Part shown: positions 19,559 through 26,850 of the stretch, one piece after another
Position numbering within the stretch: the first letter of the stretch is position 1
Layout of the letters: every line of letters starts with the position of its first letter
Origin: Burkholderiales bacterium
GTDB lineage: Bacteria; Pseudomonadota; Gammaproteobacteria; Burkholderiales; Burkholderiaceae_E
Length of the DNA stretch: 64,000 nucleotides
Assembly: GCA_947487165.1 (NCBI GenBank)
Contig: CANKWX010000004.1
Location: 41,773 to 105,772, forward strand
Direction: 5' to 3'
The notes under the pieces: model-generated
Seen by the model: the letters and a program-made list of their open reading frames with translations, nothing else
What the model was told of the DNA's origin: nothing
Databases searched by the model: none
Made by a program: the position numbers and the translations under genes

Positions 19559-20419
19559 ATGTTCCAGGATCGCTCACAGGATACGAACCAGACCGGCCCT
19601 CAGCAGGGCTGGTATGTCAGACCGGTCGCGGCGGCGGCCGAAGCGCCGCAGGGCAGATTGACGGATCTGCTGCTTTTGCTGGGCGTCGAGCCTGATGATC
19701 GCAGACTGACCGATACGATTCTGGTGCCCCTGCGCCGCGTCAGTGCCGCATCCACGCTCTTTCACGAGGGCACGCAGTCTGATGCGGTGCATATCGTGCG
19801 TTGCGGCACATTCAAGACACTGCGGATTGCCGAGGACGGCTATGAGCAGGTGCTGGGATTCGCAGGGCGCGCCGAGGTGCTGGGCTTCGATGCGCTTTGC
19901 AACGGTCGCCATCCGGCCAGTGCGATTGCGCTCGAAGAGGCCAGTGTCTATGCCCTGGGACTCCGTGAAATCGATGGACTGCGCCATCGAGTGGGCGCGC
20001 TCGACACGGCCCTTCAGCATGCGCTCAGCAGCCAGCTTGCACGCGCCAGCGAGATTGCCGAGGTGATGGCGGCGGTGGCCTCCGAAGTCAGGCTTGCGCG
20101 GTTCCTGCTGCAGCGCTCGGCCCGAATGGCGGTCTACGGTCAATCATCGCGGCAGTTGCGTCTGCCGATGAGTCGCCGCGACATCGCGAGTCATCTCGGG
20201 GTGGCGCACGAAACCGTCAGCCGCTCGTTCGGCGAGCTCGCGAACTGGGGGTTCATCAGCGTCGACAATCGCGAAATCGGCATCCTCGATGTCGAGGCGC
20301 TCAAGGCCTTTGCCCGCATGACCCGCGGGATGGTCGATGACCGGGGCGCGCGCGGCAGCGAAGACAAGCGATCGCGGGCTCGCACGAAAGGCACCAGCCC
20401 GAACCGGATTTCGGCCTGA
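19559..20419 (+). CDS. Crp/Fnr-family transcriptional regulator
   Basis: A 286-residue regulator with an N-terminal cyclic-nucleotide-binding-like beta roll (about 50-165; FHEGTQSDAVHIVRCGTFKT, GFAGRAEVLGFDAL), a long dimer helix and a C-terminal winged helix (about 205-255; MSRRDIASHLGVAHETVSRS). The recognition helix HETVSRSF has the E-x-x-S-R pattern of FNR-type proteins that read TTGAT half sites. The N-terminus has no cysteine cluster like that binding the Fe-S centre in FNR, so direct oxygen sensing that way is unlikely. It is followed by convergent hsp20 and a triple-BON gene, suggesting stress control. The effector is unknown. Confidence 0.88.
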   Translation: MFQDRSQDTNQTGPQQGWYVRPVAAAAEAPQGRLTDLLLLLGVEPDDRRLTDTILVPLRRVSAASTLFHEGTQSDAVHIVRCGTFKTLRIAEDGYEQVLGFAGRAEVLGFDALCNGRHPASAIALEEASVYALGLREIDGLRHRVGALDTALQHALSSQLARASEIAEVMAAVASEVRLARFLLQRSARMAVYGQSSRQLRLPMSRRDIASHLGVAHETVSRSFGELANWGFISVDNREIGILDVEALKAFARMTRGMVDDRGARGSEDKRSRARTKGTSPNRISA

Positions 20420-20427
20420 GCTCACTC

Positions 20428-20466
20428 CCCGTCCGGGTCGCACCGACGTTCGGCGCGACCCACGGG
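20428..20466. terminator. Composite hairpin between the converging crp-like and hsp20 genes
   Basis: Nested perfect stems CCCGT/ACGGG, GGGTCGC/GCGACCC and CCGA/TCGG around the loop CGT span 20428-20466. They fit exactly into the 49-bp gap between the two stop codons. The structure is symmetric, so it would form on both transcripts. There is no U-run; a factor-assisted or transcript-stabilising role is as likely as intrinsic termination. Confidence 0.55.
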
Positions 20467-20468
20467 AT

Positions 20469-20894
20469 TCAATGCACCGACAGCTTGCGGCCGTTGCCTG
20501 AGCCCTTCTTCGGAATCGTCAGTTCAAGCACACCATTCTCGTATTTCGCTTCAGCCTTGGCGTCATCCAGTGAGCTCGGCAGCGAAAAGCTGCGGCTGGC
20601 GTAGCCGTACTGGCGCTCGCTTCTCAAGACGCGGCCATTCTTCTTTTCCTCGCGCTCCTTCTTGACCTCAGCGCCGATCGTCACCTGATTGCCCTCGATG
20701 CGGACATCAAGGTCCTCCTTGCGAACGCCGGGGATATCGGCCTTGATGCTGTAACTCGTATCGCTTTCAGTCAGATCGATCCTGATCTGGGGCACGCGCT
20801 CGAGCTGATCCATGCGCCATGGCCGCATCATGCCGCGCAGGGTGTCTTCGAAAGGGTTGACGGTAAAGGGATCGATCGGAAGCAGGTCGTTCAT
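20469..20894 (-). CDS. Hsp20/alpha-crystallin small heat-shock protein
   Basis: A 141-residue small heat-shock protein, an ATP-independent holdase for unfolding proteins. The alpha-crystallin domain covers about residues 35-130, with ADIPGVRKEDLDVRIEGNQV and the C-terminal ENGVLELTIPKK. The final basic tail RKLSVH follows. The ATG at 20894 has AGGA eight bases upstream and is preferred; the ATG at 20903 would sit directly on that site. It converges on the Crp/Fnr-type gene and is followed upstream on the same strand by the BON-domain gene, a common stress-gene pairing. Confidence 0.93.
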   Translation of the reverse strand: MNDLLPIDPFTVNPFEDTLRGMMRPWRMDQLERVPQIRIDLTESDTSYSIKADIPGVRKEDLDVRIEGNQVTIGAEVKKEREEKKNGRVLRSERQYGYASRSFSLPSSLDDAKAEAKYENGVLELTIPKKGSGNGRKLSVH

Positions 20895-21002
20895 GATGGT
20901 CATCCTTCATTGAGAAGTGTTCGGGTGAATCAGATTCGGTTCGGAACGTGAAGTGCACGACGACTCGCCGAACCGTGACAGGTCGTCGATTCTGCGAGAG
21001 AG

Positions 21003-21656
21003 CTAGCCGCCGACCTTCAGCTCGTTCACGACACGTGTCACGCCAATCGCCGACCAGGCGGCGCCTTCGGCGGCCGCGCGATCGGCCCAGGTATGCACGC
21101 TGCCGTGCAGGGTGACGGTCGAGCCGTTGACAGTGGCGTCGATGTTGCGGGCTTCGCGTTCGGCCCGGCGGGTCAGGGCTTCCCGGATTCGGCCGGCCAC
21201 ATTGGGCGACGTGGTCTGCGGTTTCAGGGTGATGCTGTTGGTGACGCCGACGACGCCGGTCAGGGCCCGCACAGCCGTCTGCGCACTGCGGCGCTGGTAG
21301 TCCCAGTCGAGTTCGCCTGACAGCGTCACCCATCCTTTCTCGACCCTGACTTTGAGCCGTTCGGCAGGAATCAGTGCATGCCAGCTGAAGGCGGTTTCGA
21401 CGGCGGCGGCGATCTCGGAGTCGCTGCGGTGATGGCCTGGTGCAAGCTTCACATCGAGTTCGATCGCCACTGCCTTGACACCTTCAACCCGTTGCGCGGC
21501 TCGTTCAATCGCCGACTTCTCGGCATAGGTATCGATATGGCCGCTGAGTGTGACGATGCCGTCCTTGACGCTGACGCCGACATTTGTCGCATTGATCGCT
21601 CGGTCCCAGTCGAGTTCGGCTTCGACATCGGCCTTCATCTGCACATCGGATTTCAT
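21003..21656 (-). CDS. Triple BON-domain protein
   Basis: A 217-residue protein made of three BON domains in a row, each about 65-70 residues. Each has the repeated pattern G-x-V-T-L-x-G-x-(V/I/L) (VKDGIVTLSGHIDT, VEKGWVTLSGELDW, VNGSTVTLHGSVHT). BON domains are found in periplasmic or outer-membrane-associated stress proteins such as OsmY, where they bind phospholipid. No signal peptide is evident at the ATG at 21656, which has GGAG close upstream, so this member may be cytoplasmic. It lies upstream of hsp20 on the same strand with a 108-bp gap. Confidence 0.9.
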   Translation of the reverse strand: MKSDVQMKADVEAELDWDRAINATNVGVSVKDGIVTLSGHIDTYAEKSAIERAAQRVEGVKAVAIELDVKLAPGHHRSDSEIAAAVETAFSWHALIPAERLKVRVEKGWVTLSGELDWDYQRRSAQTAVRALTGVVGVTNSITLKPQTTSPNVAGRIREALTRRAEREARNIDATVNGSTVTLHGSVHTWADRAAAEGAAWSAIGVTRVVNELKVGG

Positions 21657-21681
21657 GGCTGGCTCCTGCATGAGTGAGTTG

Positions 21682-21697
21682 ATCCGGCGAACCGGAT
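21682..21697. promoter_or_regulatory. Inverted repeat upstream of the BON gene
   Basis: A perfect palindrome ATCCGG-CGAA-CCGGAT lies 26-41 bp before the BON-protein start. It could be a regulator-binding site or a leader hairpin; there is no independent evidence for either. Confidence 0.3.
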
Positions 21698-21814
21698 GTC
21701 CGGAGCAAGAGCCTGCAAGCGTGGCGATGGTCTGCAATTGACCGTGCGCAAGCCCCCGGCTCGCGCCGGGCAATTGCGCATAAGGAGCATGCTGGTTTGT
21801 CGCGATCGGGTTGC

Positions 21815-21850
21815 TGTCAGGCTGATTGTCAGGCTGACTGACAGGCCGAT
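21815..21850. repeat. Three tandem copies of a 12-bp unit
   Basis: TGTCAGGCTGAT, TGTCAGGCTGAC and TGACAGGCCGAT lie head to tail at 21815-21826, 21827-21838 and 21839-21850, directly after the cyanophycin synthetase stop. Confidence 0.88.
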
Positions 21851-21869
21851 TGAGCGAAGAACGCGTCGT

Positions 21870-24437
21870 TCAGTCCTGCGCGATGCGCCCTGCAATATGC
21901 TCGAGCGCTTCCTGGACCTGATCTACCAGGATCAGGCTCAGGTCGCCCGGGCGCAGTCGCTCGAGCGCCAGATCGATGGCGATGAACTCGCCGCGAATTT
22001 CGTCAATGCGCCGGGTTCGACGCGCATCGGCCAGTCCCTCGCGCAGCAGTGCAATGACTTCGCCATCGCTGCGGCCGCGTTGAGCCGCATCCTGGTAGAG
22101 GATGACATCGTCGAAGGCATCGCCCAGGATCTGGGTCTGTCGGCGCAGGTCCTCGTCGCGACGGTCGCCCGCCCCGCTGATGACGACCGAACGTCGCTCG
22201 GCCGGCAAGGCGGCCACCGCGTCAACCAGCGCCTGGATGGCATCAGGGTTGTGGCCATAGTCGGCGATGATGGTTGCGCCGCGCCACTCGAAGACATTGA
22301 ATCGACCGGGCGCGCTGCCGGCATCGCTCACGAAGCTGGCCAGGCCGCGGCGCAGAACGGCCCAGTCCATCTTGAGCGCCCACGCTGCAGCAATCGCCGC
22401 CATGGCGTTGGCGATTTGAAAGCCGATGCGCCCGCCACGGGTCAGAGGGATGTCGGCCAGTGCGAAGCGCCAGATGGCATTGCCTTGCGCAGCGATGATC
22501 GCGTCGCCATCGATGAAGACCACCCGCTGACCTTTGGCACGATGCGCGGCGATCACCGGATGATGGGCGTCGTCACCGAAAAAGGTGACCGCACCCGGGC
22601 AATCGTCGGCCATCGCCACGCAAAGCGGATCATTCGCATTGAGCACGGCAACGCCAGTGGTCGAGACGTTTCGGGCAACCACCGACTTGATCGCGGCGAC
22701 GTCCTCAGCCGATTCGATGAAGTTCAGGCCGATGTGATCGCCCTGACCGATATTGGTGATGATGCCGACTTCGCACCGATCGAAACCCATGCCTTCGCGC
22801 AGCAGTCCGCCGCGTGCCACTTCGAACACCGCGGCTTGCGCGTCGGGGTGCAGCAGGACGCTGCGGGCGCTCTTGGGTCCGCTGCAATCTCCGGAATCGG
22901 TTTGCTGGCTGCCCACAAAGACACCGTCGGTATTGGTCATGCCGACAGTCAGGCCAGTTTGTGCCAGCAGGTGGGTGATGAGCCGTACGGTCGTTGTCTT
23001 GCCGTTGGTGCCGGTCACGGCAACCGTCGGAATACGGCCGTTGTGCCCATCGGGAAACAGCGTATCGATGATCGCTTCGCCCAGCGGCCGGGGCTTGCCG
23101 AACGATGGCGCCAGGTGCATGCGAAGGCCAGGTGCGGCATTGACTTCGACAATTCCGCCGCCCTGATCTTCAAGCGGCTGAGCGATATCTCGGCAAACCA
23201 CATCGACCCCGCAGACATCGAGCCCGACCATATGTGCGGCTTCGATGGCTCGGGCGGCGACATGCGGATGCACCTCATCGGTGACATCGGTGGCGGTGCC
23301 ACCGGTGCTGAGATTGGCGTTGTTACGCAGAATGACCCGACGCCCGGCTTCGGGGATCGATTCGGCAGTCATGCCTTGCGCGGCCAGTCGGGCCAGAGCG
23401 ATTGCATCGAAGCGGATTCGCGTGAGCGGTGTGGCATGCCCATCGCCACGCCGCGGATCGCTGTTGACCTGGTCGACCAGTTCGGCAACCGTGTGTTGCC
23501 CGTCGCCGATGACCAGCGGCGGGTCGCGGCGTGCGGCAGCGATCAATTTGCGCCCGACGATCAGCAACCGGTAATCGTCGCCAGGAAGATAGCGTTCGAC
23601 AATGATGTCGCTGCTGATCTCAGTCGCGGCGGCCCAGGCCGCTTCAAGTTCTTCACGCGTCTCGACATCGACCGTAACACCTTTGCCCTGATTGCCGTCG
23701 CGGGGCTTGACGACCACCGGCGCATTGAGCGACTGCATCACCGCCCAGGCTTCGTCGAACTCGGTCACTGATTGTCCGCTGGGGACCGGCACGCCGACCG
23801 AATCGAGAAGGGTCTTGCTGAGTTCCTTGTCCTGAGCAATCGACTCGGCGATCGCACTGGTGCTGTCGATTTCGGCAGCCTGGATTCTGCGCTGGTGAAT
23901 GCCCCATCCGAACTGGACCAGACTGCCTTGCGTCAGGCGTCGATACGGAATGCCTCGCTCGATCGCAGCCTGGACGATCGAGCCGGTACTGGGCCCCAGA
24001 CGAATGTCCTCATCGAGTTCGCTCAATGCGGCAATGGCCGTTGTTGCAACGAAGCTGCCCGAATCACGTGTTGCGCAAAAAAGCGAGTTTGCCGATTCGA
24101 GAGCAAGCCGTCCGACCGCTTCTTCGCTGTATTCGATGACAATTCGACAGACCCCGGGCTCCGCGGTGGGTTTTGATTGCAGGAATCGCACCGGGCAGCC
24201 GGCAAGCTGCTGCAGTCTGAGCGCGGCCCAGCCGAGCAGATGGGGCGCTGCTGCGGTGTTCTCGGGCGCGGTATCCGGTGTCCCGATGCCGGGACACAGC
24301 ACGTTCATTCGCGCCGCCATCTCGATCATCGTCATACCGTTCAGATCGGCACTGGTGCTGCTGACGACTGCCTCGATTGCGGTAAAGCGGCTCCAGAGAT
24401 TGGGGCCGCGCAGCGCACGAATTCGGGAAATTTCCAT
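21870..24437 (-). CDS. cphA: Cyanophycin synthetase (intact ligase domain, atypical N-domain)
   Basis: An 855-residue cyanophycin synthetase, which builds multi-L-arginyl-poly-L-aspartate from Asp, Arg and ATP. An ATP-grasp domain (about 205-460; VVVKPRDGNQGKGVTVDV, IVERYLPGDDYRLLIVG) adds aspartate. A Mur-ligase-like domain from about 470 adds arginine; its P-loop GTNGKTTT (476-483) is intact. The opening EISRIRALRGPNLWSR is canonical, but residues about 40-80 lack the conserved CS-G-GGF and GH-EH-ELQ pattern present in the neighbour. The ATG at 24437 lies 24 bp after the neighbour's stop, so the two form an operon with cphA' first. Arginine-rich nitrogen storage is the expected role. Confidence 0.93.
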   Translation of the reverse strand: MEISRIRALRGPNLWSRFTAIEAVVSSTSADLNGMTMIEMAARMNVLCPGIGTPDTAPENTAAAPHLLGWAALRLQQLAGCPVRFLQSKPTAEPGVCRIVIEYSEEAVGRLALESANSLFCATRDSGSFVATTAIAALSELDEDIRLGPSTGSIVQAAIERGIPYRRLTQGSLVQFGWGIHQRRIQAAEIDSTSAIAESIAQDKELSKTLLDSVGVPVPSGQSVTEFDEAWAVMQSLNAPVVVKPRDGNQGKGVTVDVETREELEAAWAAATEISSDIIVERYLPGDDYRLLIVGRKLIAAARRDPPLVIGDGQHTVAELVDQVNSDPRRGDGHATPLTRIRFDAIALARLAAQGMTAESIPEAGRRVILRNNANLSTGGTATDVTDEVHPHVAARAIEAAHMVGLDVCGVDVVCRDIAQPLEDQGGGIVEVNAAPGLRMHLAPSFGKPRPLGEAIIDTLFPDGHNGRIPTVAVTGTNGKTTTVRLITHLLAQTGLTVGMTNTDGVFVGSQQTDSGDCSGPKSARSVLLHPDAQAAVFEVARGGLLREGMGFDRCEVGIITNIGQGDHIGLNFIESAEDVAAIKSVVARNVSTTGVAVLNANDPLCVAMADDCPGAVTFFGDDAHHPVIAAHRAKGQRVVFIDGDAIIAAQGNAIWRFALADIPLTRGGRIGFQIANAMAAIAAAWALKMDWAVLRRGLASFVSDAGSAPGRFNVFEWRGATIIADYGHNPDAIQALVDAVAALPAERRSVVISGAGDRRDEDLRRQTQILGDAFDDVILYQDAAQRGRSDGEVIALLREGLADARRTRRIDEIRGEFIAIDLALERLRPGDLSLILVDQVQEALEHIAGRIAQD

Positions 24438-24461
24438 CAATGAGTGGGTTCAGCGAGGTGA

Positions 24462-26648
24462 TCAGGCGCTCATCGCGGCGGTCGTGCGGACGATCCCGGG
24501 ACGACGCACGGGTGCCTTCAGCAACGGTGCTTCGAGGCTTGTGCGCAGCAGTTCGGGCGACATGGCGAGTGACCAGCCCACCGCGGCGGCGGGCAGGAGC
24601 ACGTCGAGATCTGTGCCTGAGGTAAGCAGCGAGGGCAGGACAGTCTCGGTGTTGCCGCTGGCAAGAATCACGTGATGTCCGCGGGGAAAGACAGCGCGCC
24701 CGCCCTTGGCCAAGTGGGCCGCGATCGCCGTGGTCGCAGGGTCGCGACCGTAGAAGATGACCTCGCCGTCCGACAGCGATGCCATCTCGGCAACTTGCTC
24801 ATCGTCGCCGTTCAGCACGGCAGTGCCCTCGGACAGGACCACGTCGACCTGGCTGCGAAACACGCCGTACATGCCTTCAGGGGTCTCGATCCACAGATCG
24901 TCGAGGGTTTCGCTCGGATCGATTGATGTCACCACCCCAATCAGGCAGCGGTCATAGGCCAGACCATCTTCGGCGATGGCACGCGCGCCGTTCTCGATGA
25001 CCGCAAACTCGATTGATCGGTTGAGCAGCGTCTTGCGACCGGCATCGTAGTTGGCGCAGTCGCCCGACTGTACGAGGCGGCCGTCAAGCATCAGGCCGGC
25101 ACTTGTCGCACTGGCCACTTTATGCCCCAGGTGTGCGGCCAGATTCGCCACGGCGAGGGCGATCTCGCCGGTATGACGGCTGCCGGTGATGCCCACAACC
25201 GGAATCCGGCCGGACTCGCCTTGCGGAAAGAGATGGTCGACGATCGCAGGTCCTACCGGCTGCGCCTGACCTTCTGCCGGTCGCAGGTGCATCAGCAGAC
25301 CGGGGCCGGCGTTTACCTCGACGATCGCACCGCGCTGCTCGGCAAGCGGGCGGGAGATGTCTTCGGCGACCAGGTCGATACCGGCGATGTCAAGGCCGAT
25401 CGTCCTGGCCGCCAGTGATGCGAGCGCTGCGGTTGAGGGATGAACGTCTGCGGTGCAGTCGATGGCGACATTGCCATTGCGCTGGATCAGGACTTCCCGT
25501 CCGGCGGCCAGCACCGATTCGGCGGTCAGCCCTTGCCGAGACAGTTCGAGTCTGGAGGCCGAGTCGAGCCGTACCGGATTGAGGGGTGTGTCTTCGGTGC
25601 TGCCCCGGCGCGGGTCGGCGTTGAGCTGCCGGTCGATGAGTTGATCGATCGAGCTGTGGCCGTCGCCGGTCACAAAGGCAAGGTCTCCGCGAGCGGCGGC
25701 GACCAATTTGCCGGCAACCACCAGCAGCCGGTGTTCGCTGCCCTGAATGAATCGTTCGACGATGACGCCGCTGCCTTCGTCCAGGGCGATGTCGTAGGCT
25801 GCCTCGACCTCGTCACCATTGACCAGGTTGGTGAATACCCCGCGCCCGTGGTTACCGTCATAGGGCTTGATCACGACCGGATAGCCGATCGATTCGGCAA
25901 CCTGGCGTGCTTGGGCCGCGCTGCGGACGTATTCGCCTTCGGGCACAGGAACGCCAACCGGAGCCAGCAGCTGCTTCGTCAGATCCTTGTCGCGCGAGAT
26001 ACTTTCGGCGATCGCGCTGGTCCGGTCGGTTTCCGCGGTCCAGATCCGGCGCTGGTTTGTGCCGTAACCCAGTTGCACCAGATTGCCGTCGTTCAGGCGA
26101 ATGGTCGGGATATCGCGGTCATCGGCGGCGTCGACGATACAGCCGGTGCTCGGCCCCAGGCAGAGTCTGTCGACCATCCTGCGCAGCGAGCGGACCGTGC
26201 CGGCGACATCGTAAGAGCGGTCCTCGATGGCGGCGAGCATCAGGAGCCTGGCTTCCTGCAGTGCGGTACGAGCGACGTCCTCATGCCAGGCGCGCACCAC
26301 GACTTTGTAGACACCCCGCCTGGATGTCTCGCGGGCCTTGCCGAATCCGGCCGGCAGCCCGGCCAGTGTCTGCAGCTCGAGGGTGACATGCTCGAGAATA
26401 TGGCCAGGCCAGGTGCCGTCGGCCAGCCGACGCAGGAATCCGCCGCGCTCACCGTAGCTGCAACGGTGTTCGATGAGGCCGGGGAGCCAGTTCGCCAGGC
26501 GTTCGGGGAAGCCGGGCAGAAGATTCGAGGGAAAGTCTTCGAGTTCGCCGATATCGACCAGCGCTTCGATGACCGGACGATAGGTCCAGCGATTCGGGCC
26601 GCGCAGGGTTCGGATCTCGAGGATCCGGATGTCTCCGGGAGATTGCAT
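24462..26648 (-). CDS. Second cyanophycin synthetase, CphA' type (degenerate ligase P-loop)
   Basis: A 728-residue paralogue of the downstream synthetase. The N-domain is canonical: HRCSYGERGGFLRRL and GHILEHVTLELQ (about 61-95) supply the Cys/His residues proposed in structural work as a metallopeptidase-like site in some CphA1 enzymes. The ATP-grasp domain (about 225-475) is intact (PVVIKPYDGNHGRGVF, VIVERFIQGSEHRLLVV). In the Mur-ligase-like domain the P-loop GTNGKTTT is replaced by GITGSRHTG (486-494) and the C-terminus is about 120 residues shorter than in the partner. Arginine ligation by this chain alone is therefore unlikely. It is the first gene of the minus-strand pair and diverges from the ABC protein gene. 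Confidence 0.9.
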   Translation of the reverse strand: MQSPGDIRILEIRTLRGPNRWTYRPVIEALVDIGELEDFPSNLLPGFPERLANWLPGLIEHRCSYGERGGFLRRLADGTWPGHILEHVTLELQTLAGLPAGFGKARETSRRGVYKVVVRAWHEDVARTALQEARLLMLAAIEDRSYDVAGTVRSLRRMVDRLCLGPSTGCIVDAADDRDIPTIRLNDGNLVQLGYGTNQRRIWTAETDRTSAIAESISRDKDLTKQLLAPVGVPVPEGEYVRSAAQARQVAESIGYPVVIKPYDGNHGRGVFTNLVNGDEVEAAYDIALDEGSGVIVERFIQGSEHRLLVVAGKLVAAARGDLAFVTGDGHSSIDQLIDRQLNADPRRGSTEDTPLNPVRLDSASRLELSRQGLTAESVLAAGREVLIQRNGNVAIDCTADVHPSTAALASLAARTIGLDIAGIDLVAEDISRPLAEQRGAIVEVNAGPGLLMHLRPAEGQAQPVGPAIVDHLFPQGESGRIPVVGITGSRHTGEIALAVANLAAHLGHKVASATSAGLMLDGRLVQSGDCANYDAGRKTLLNRSIEFAVIENGARAIAEDGLAYDRCLIGVVTSIDPSETLDDLWIETPEGMYGVFRSQVDVVLSEGTAVLNGDDEQVAEMASLSDGEVIFYGRDPATTAIAAHLAKGGRAVFPRGHHVILASGNTETVLPSLLTSGTDLDVLLPAAAVGWSLAMSPELLRTSLEAPLLKAPVRRPGIVRTTAAMSA

Positions 26649-26850
26649 AGGTGTCGTTCAGGGCTTGGAGCGCCAGTGGCGCGAGGGGTCCGGCAGCGAT
26701 GTGGCACGTGCCGTTCGCAGATCGTCCAACCATCAACGCACCAAGTCTGGTCTGGTTTACCGCAAGTTCACTGGCACGCCCAAGAAGTGTGCGATCAAAG
26801 CGCCGCCGGTACCGAATGGGGTACCCTTCGACGGCCGCCGTGCTTCCACC

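Noticed and set aside
21696..23771. A 691-codon plus-strand frame opposite cphA
   Set aside because: Antisense to the conserved synthetase with low-complexity composition; no start signal or domain.
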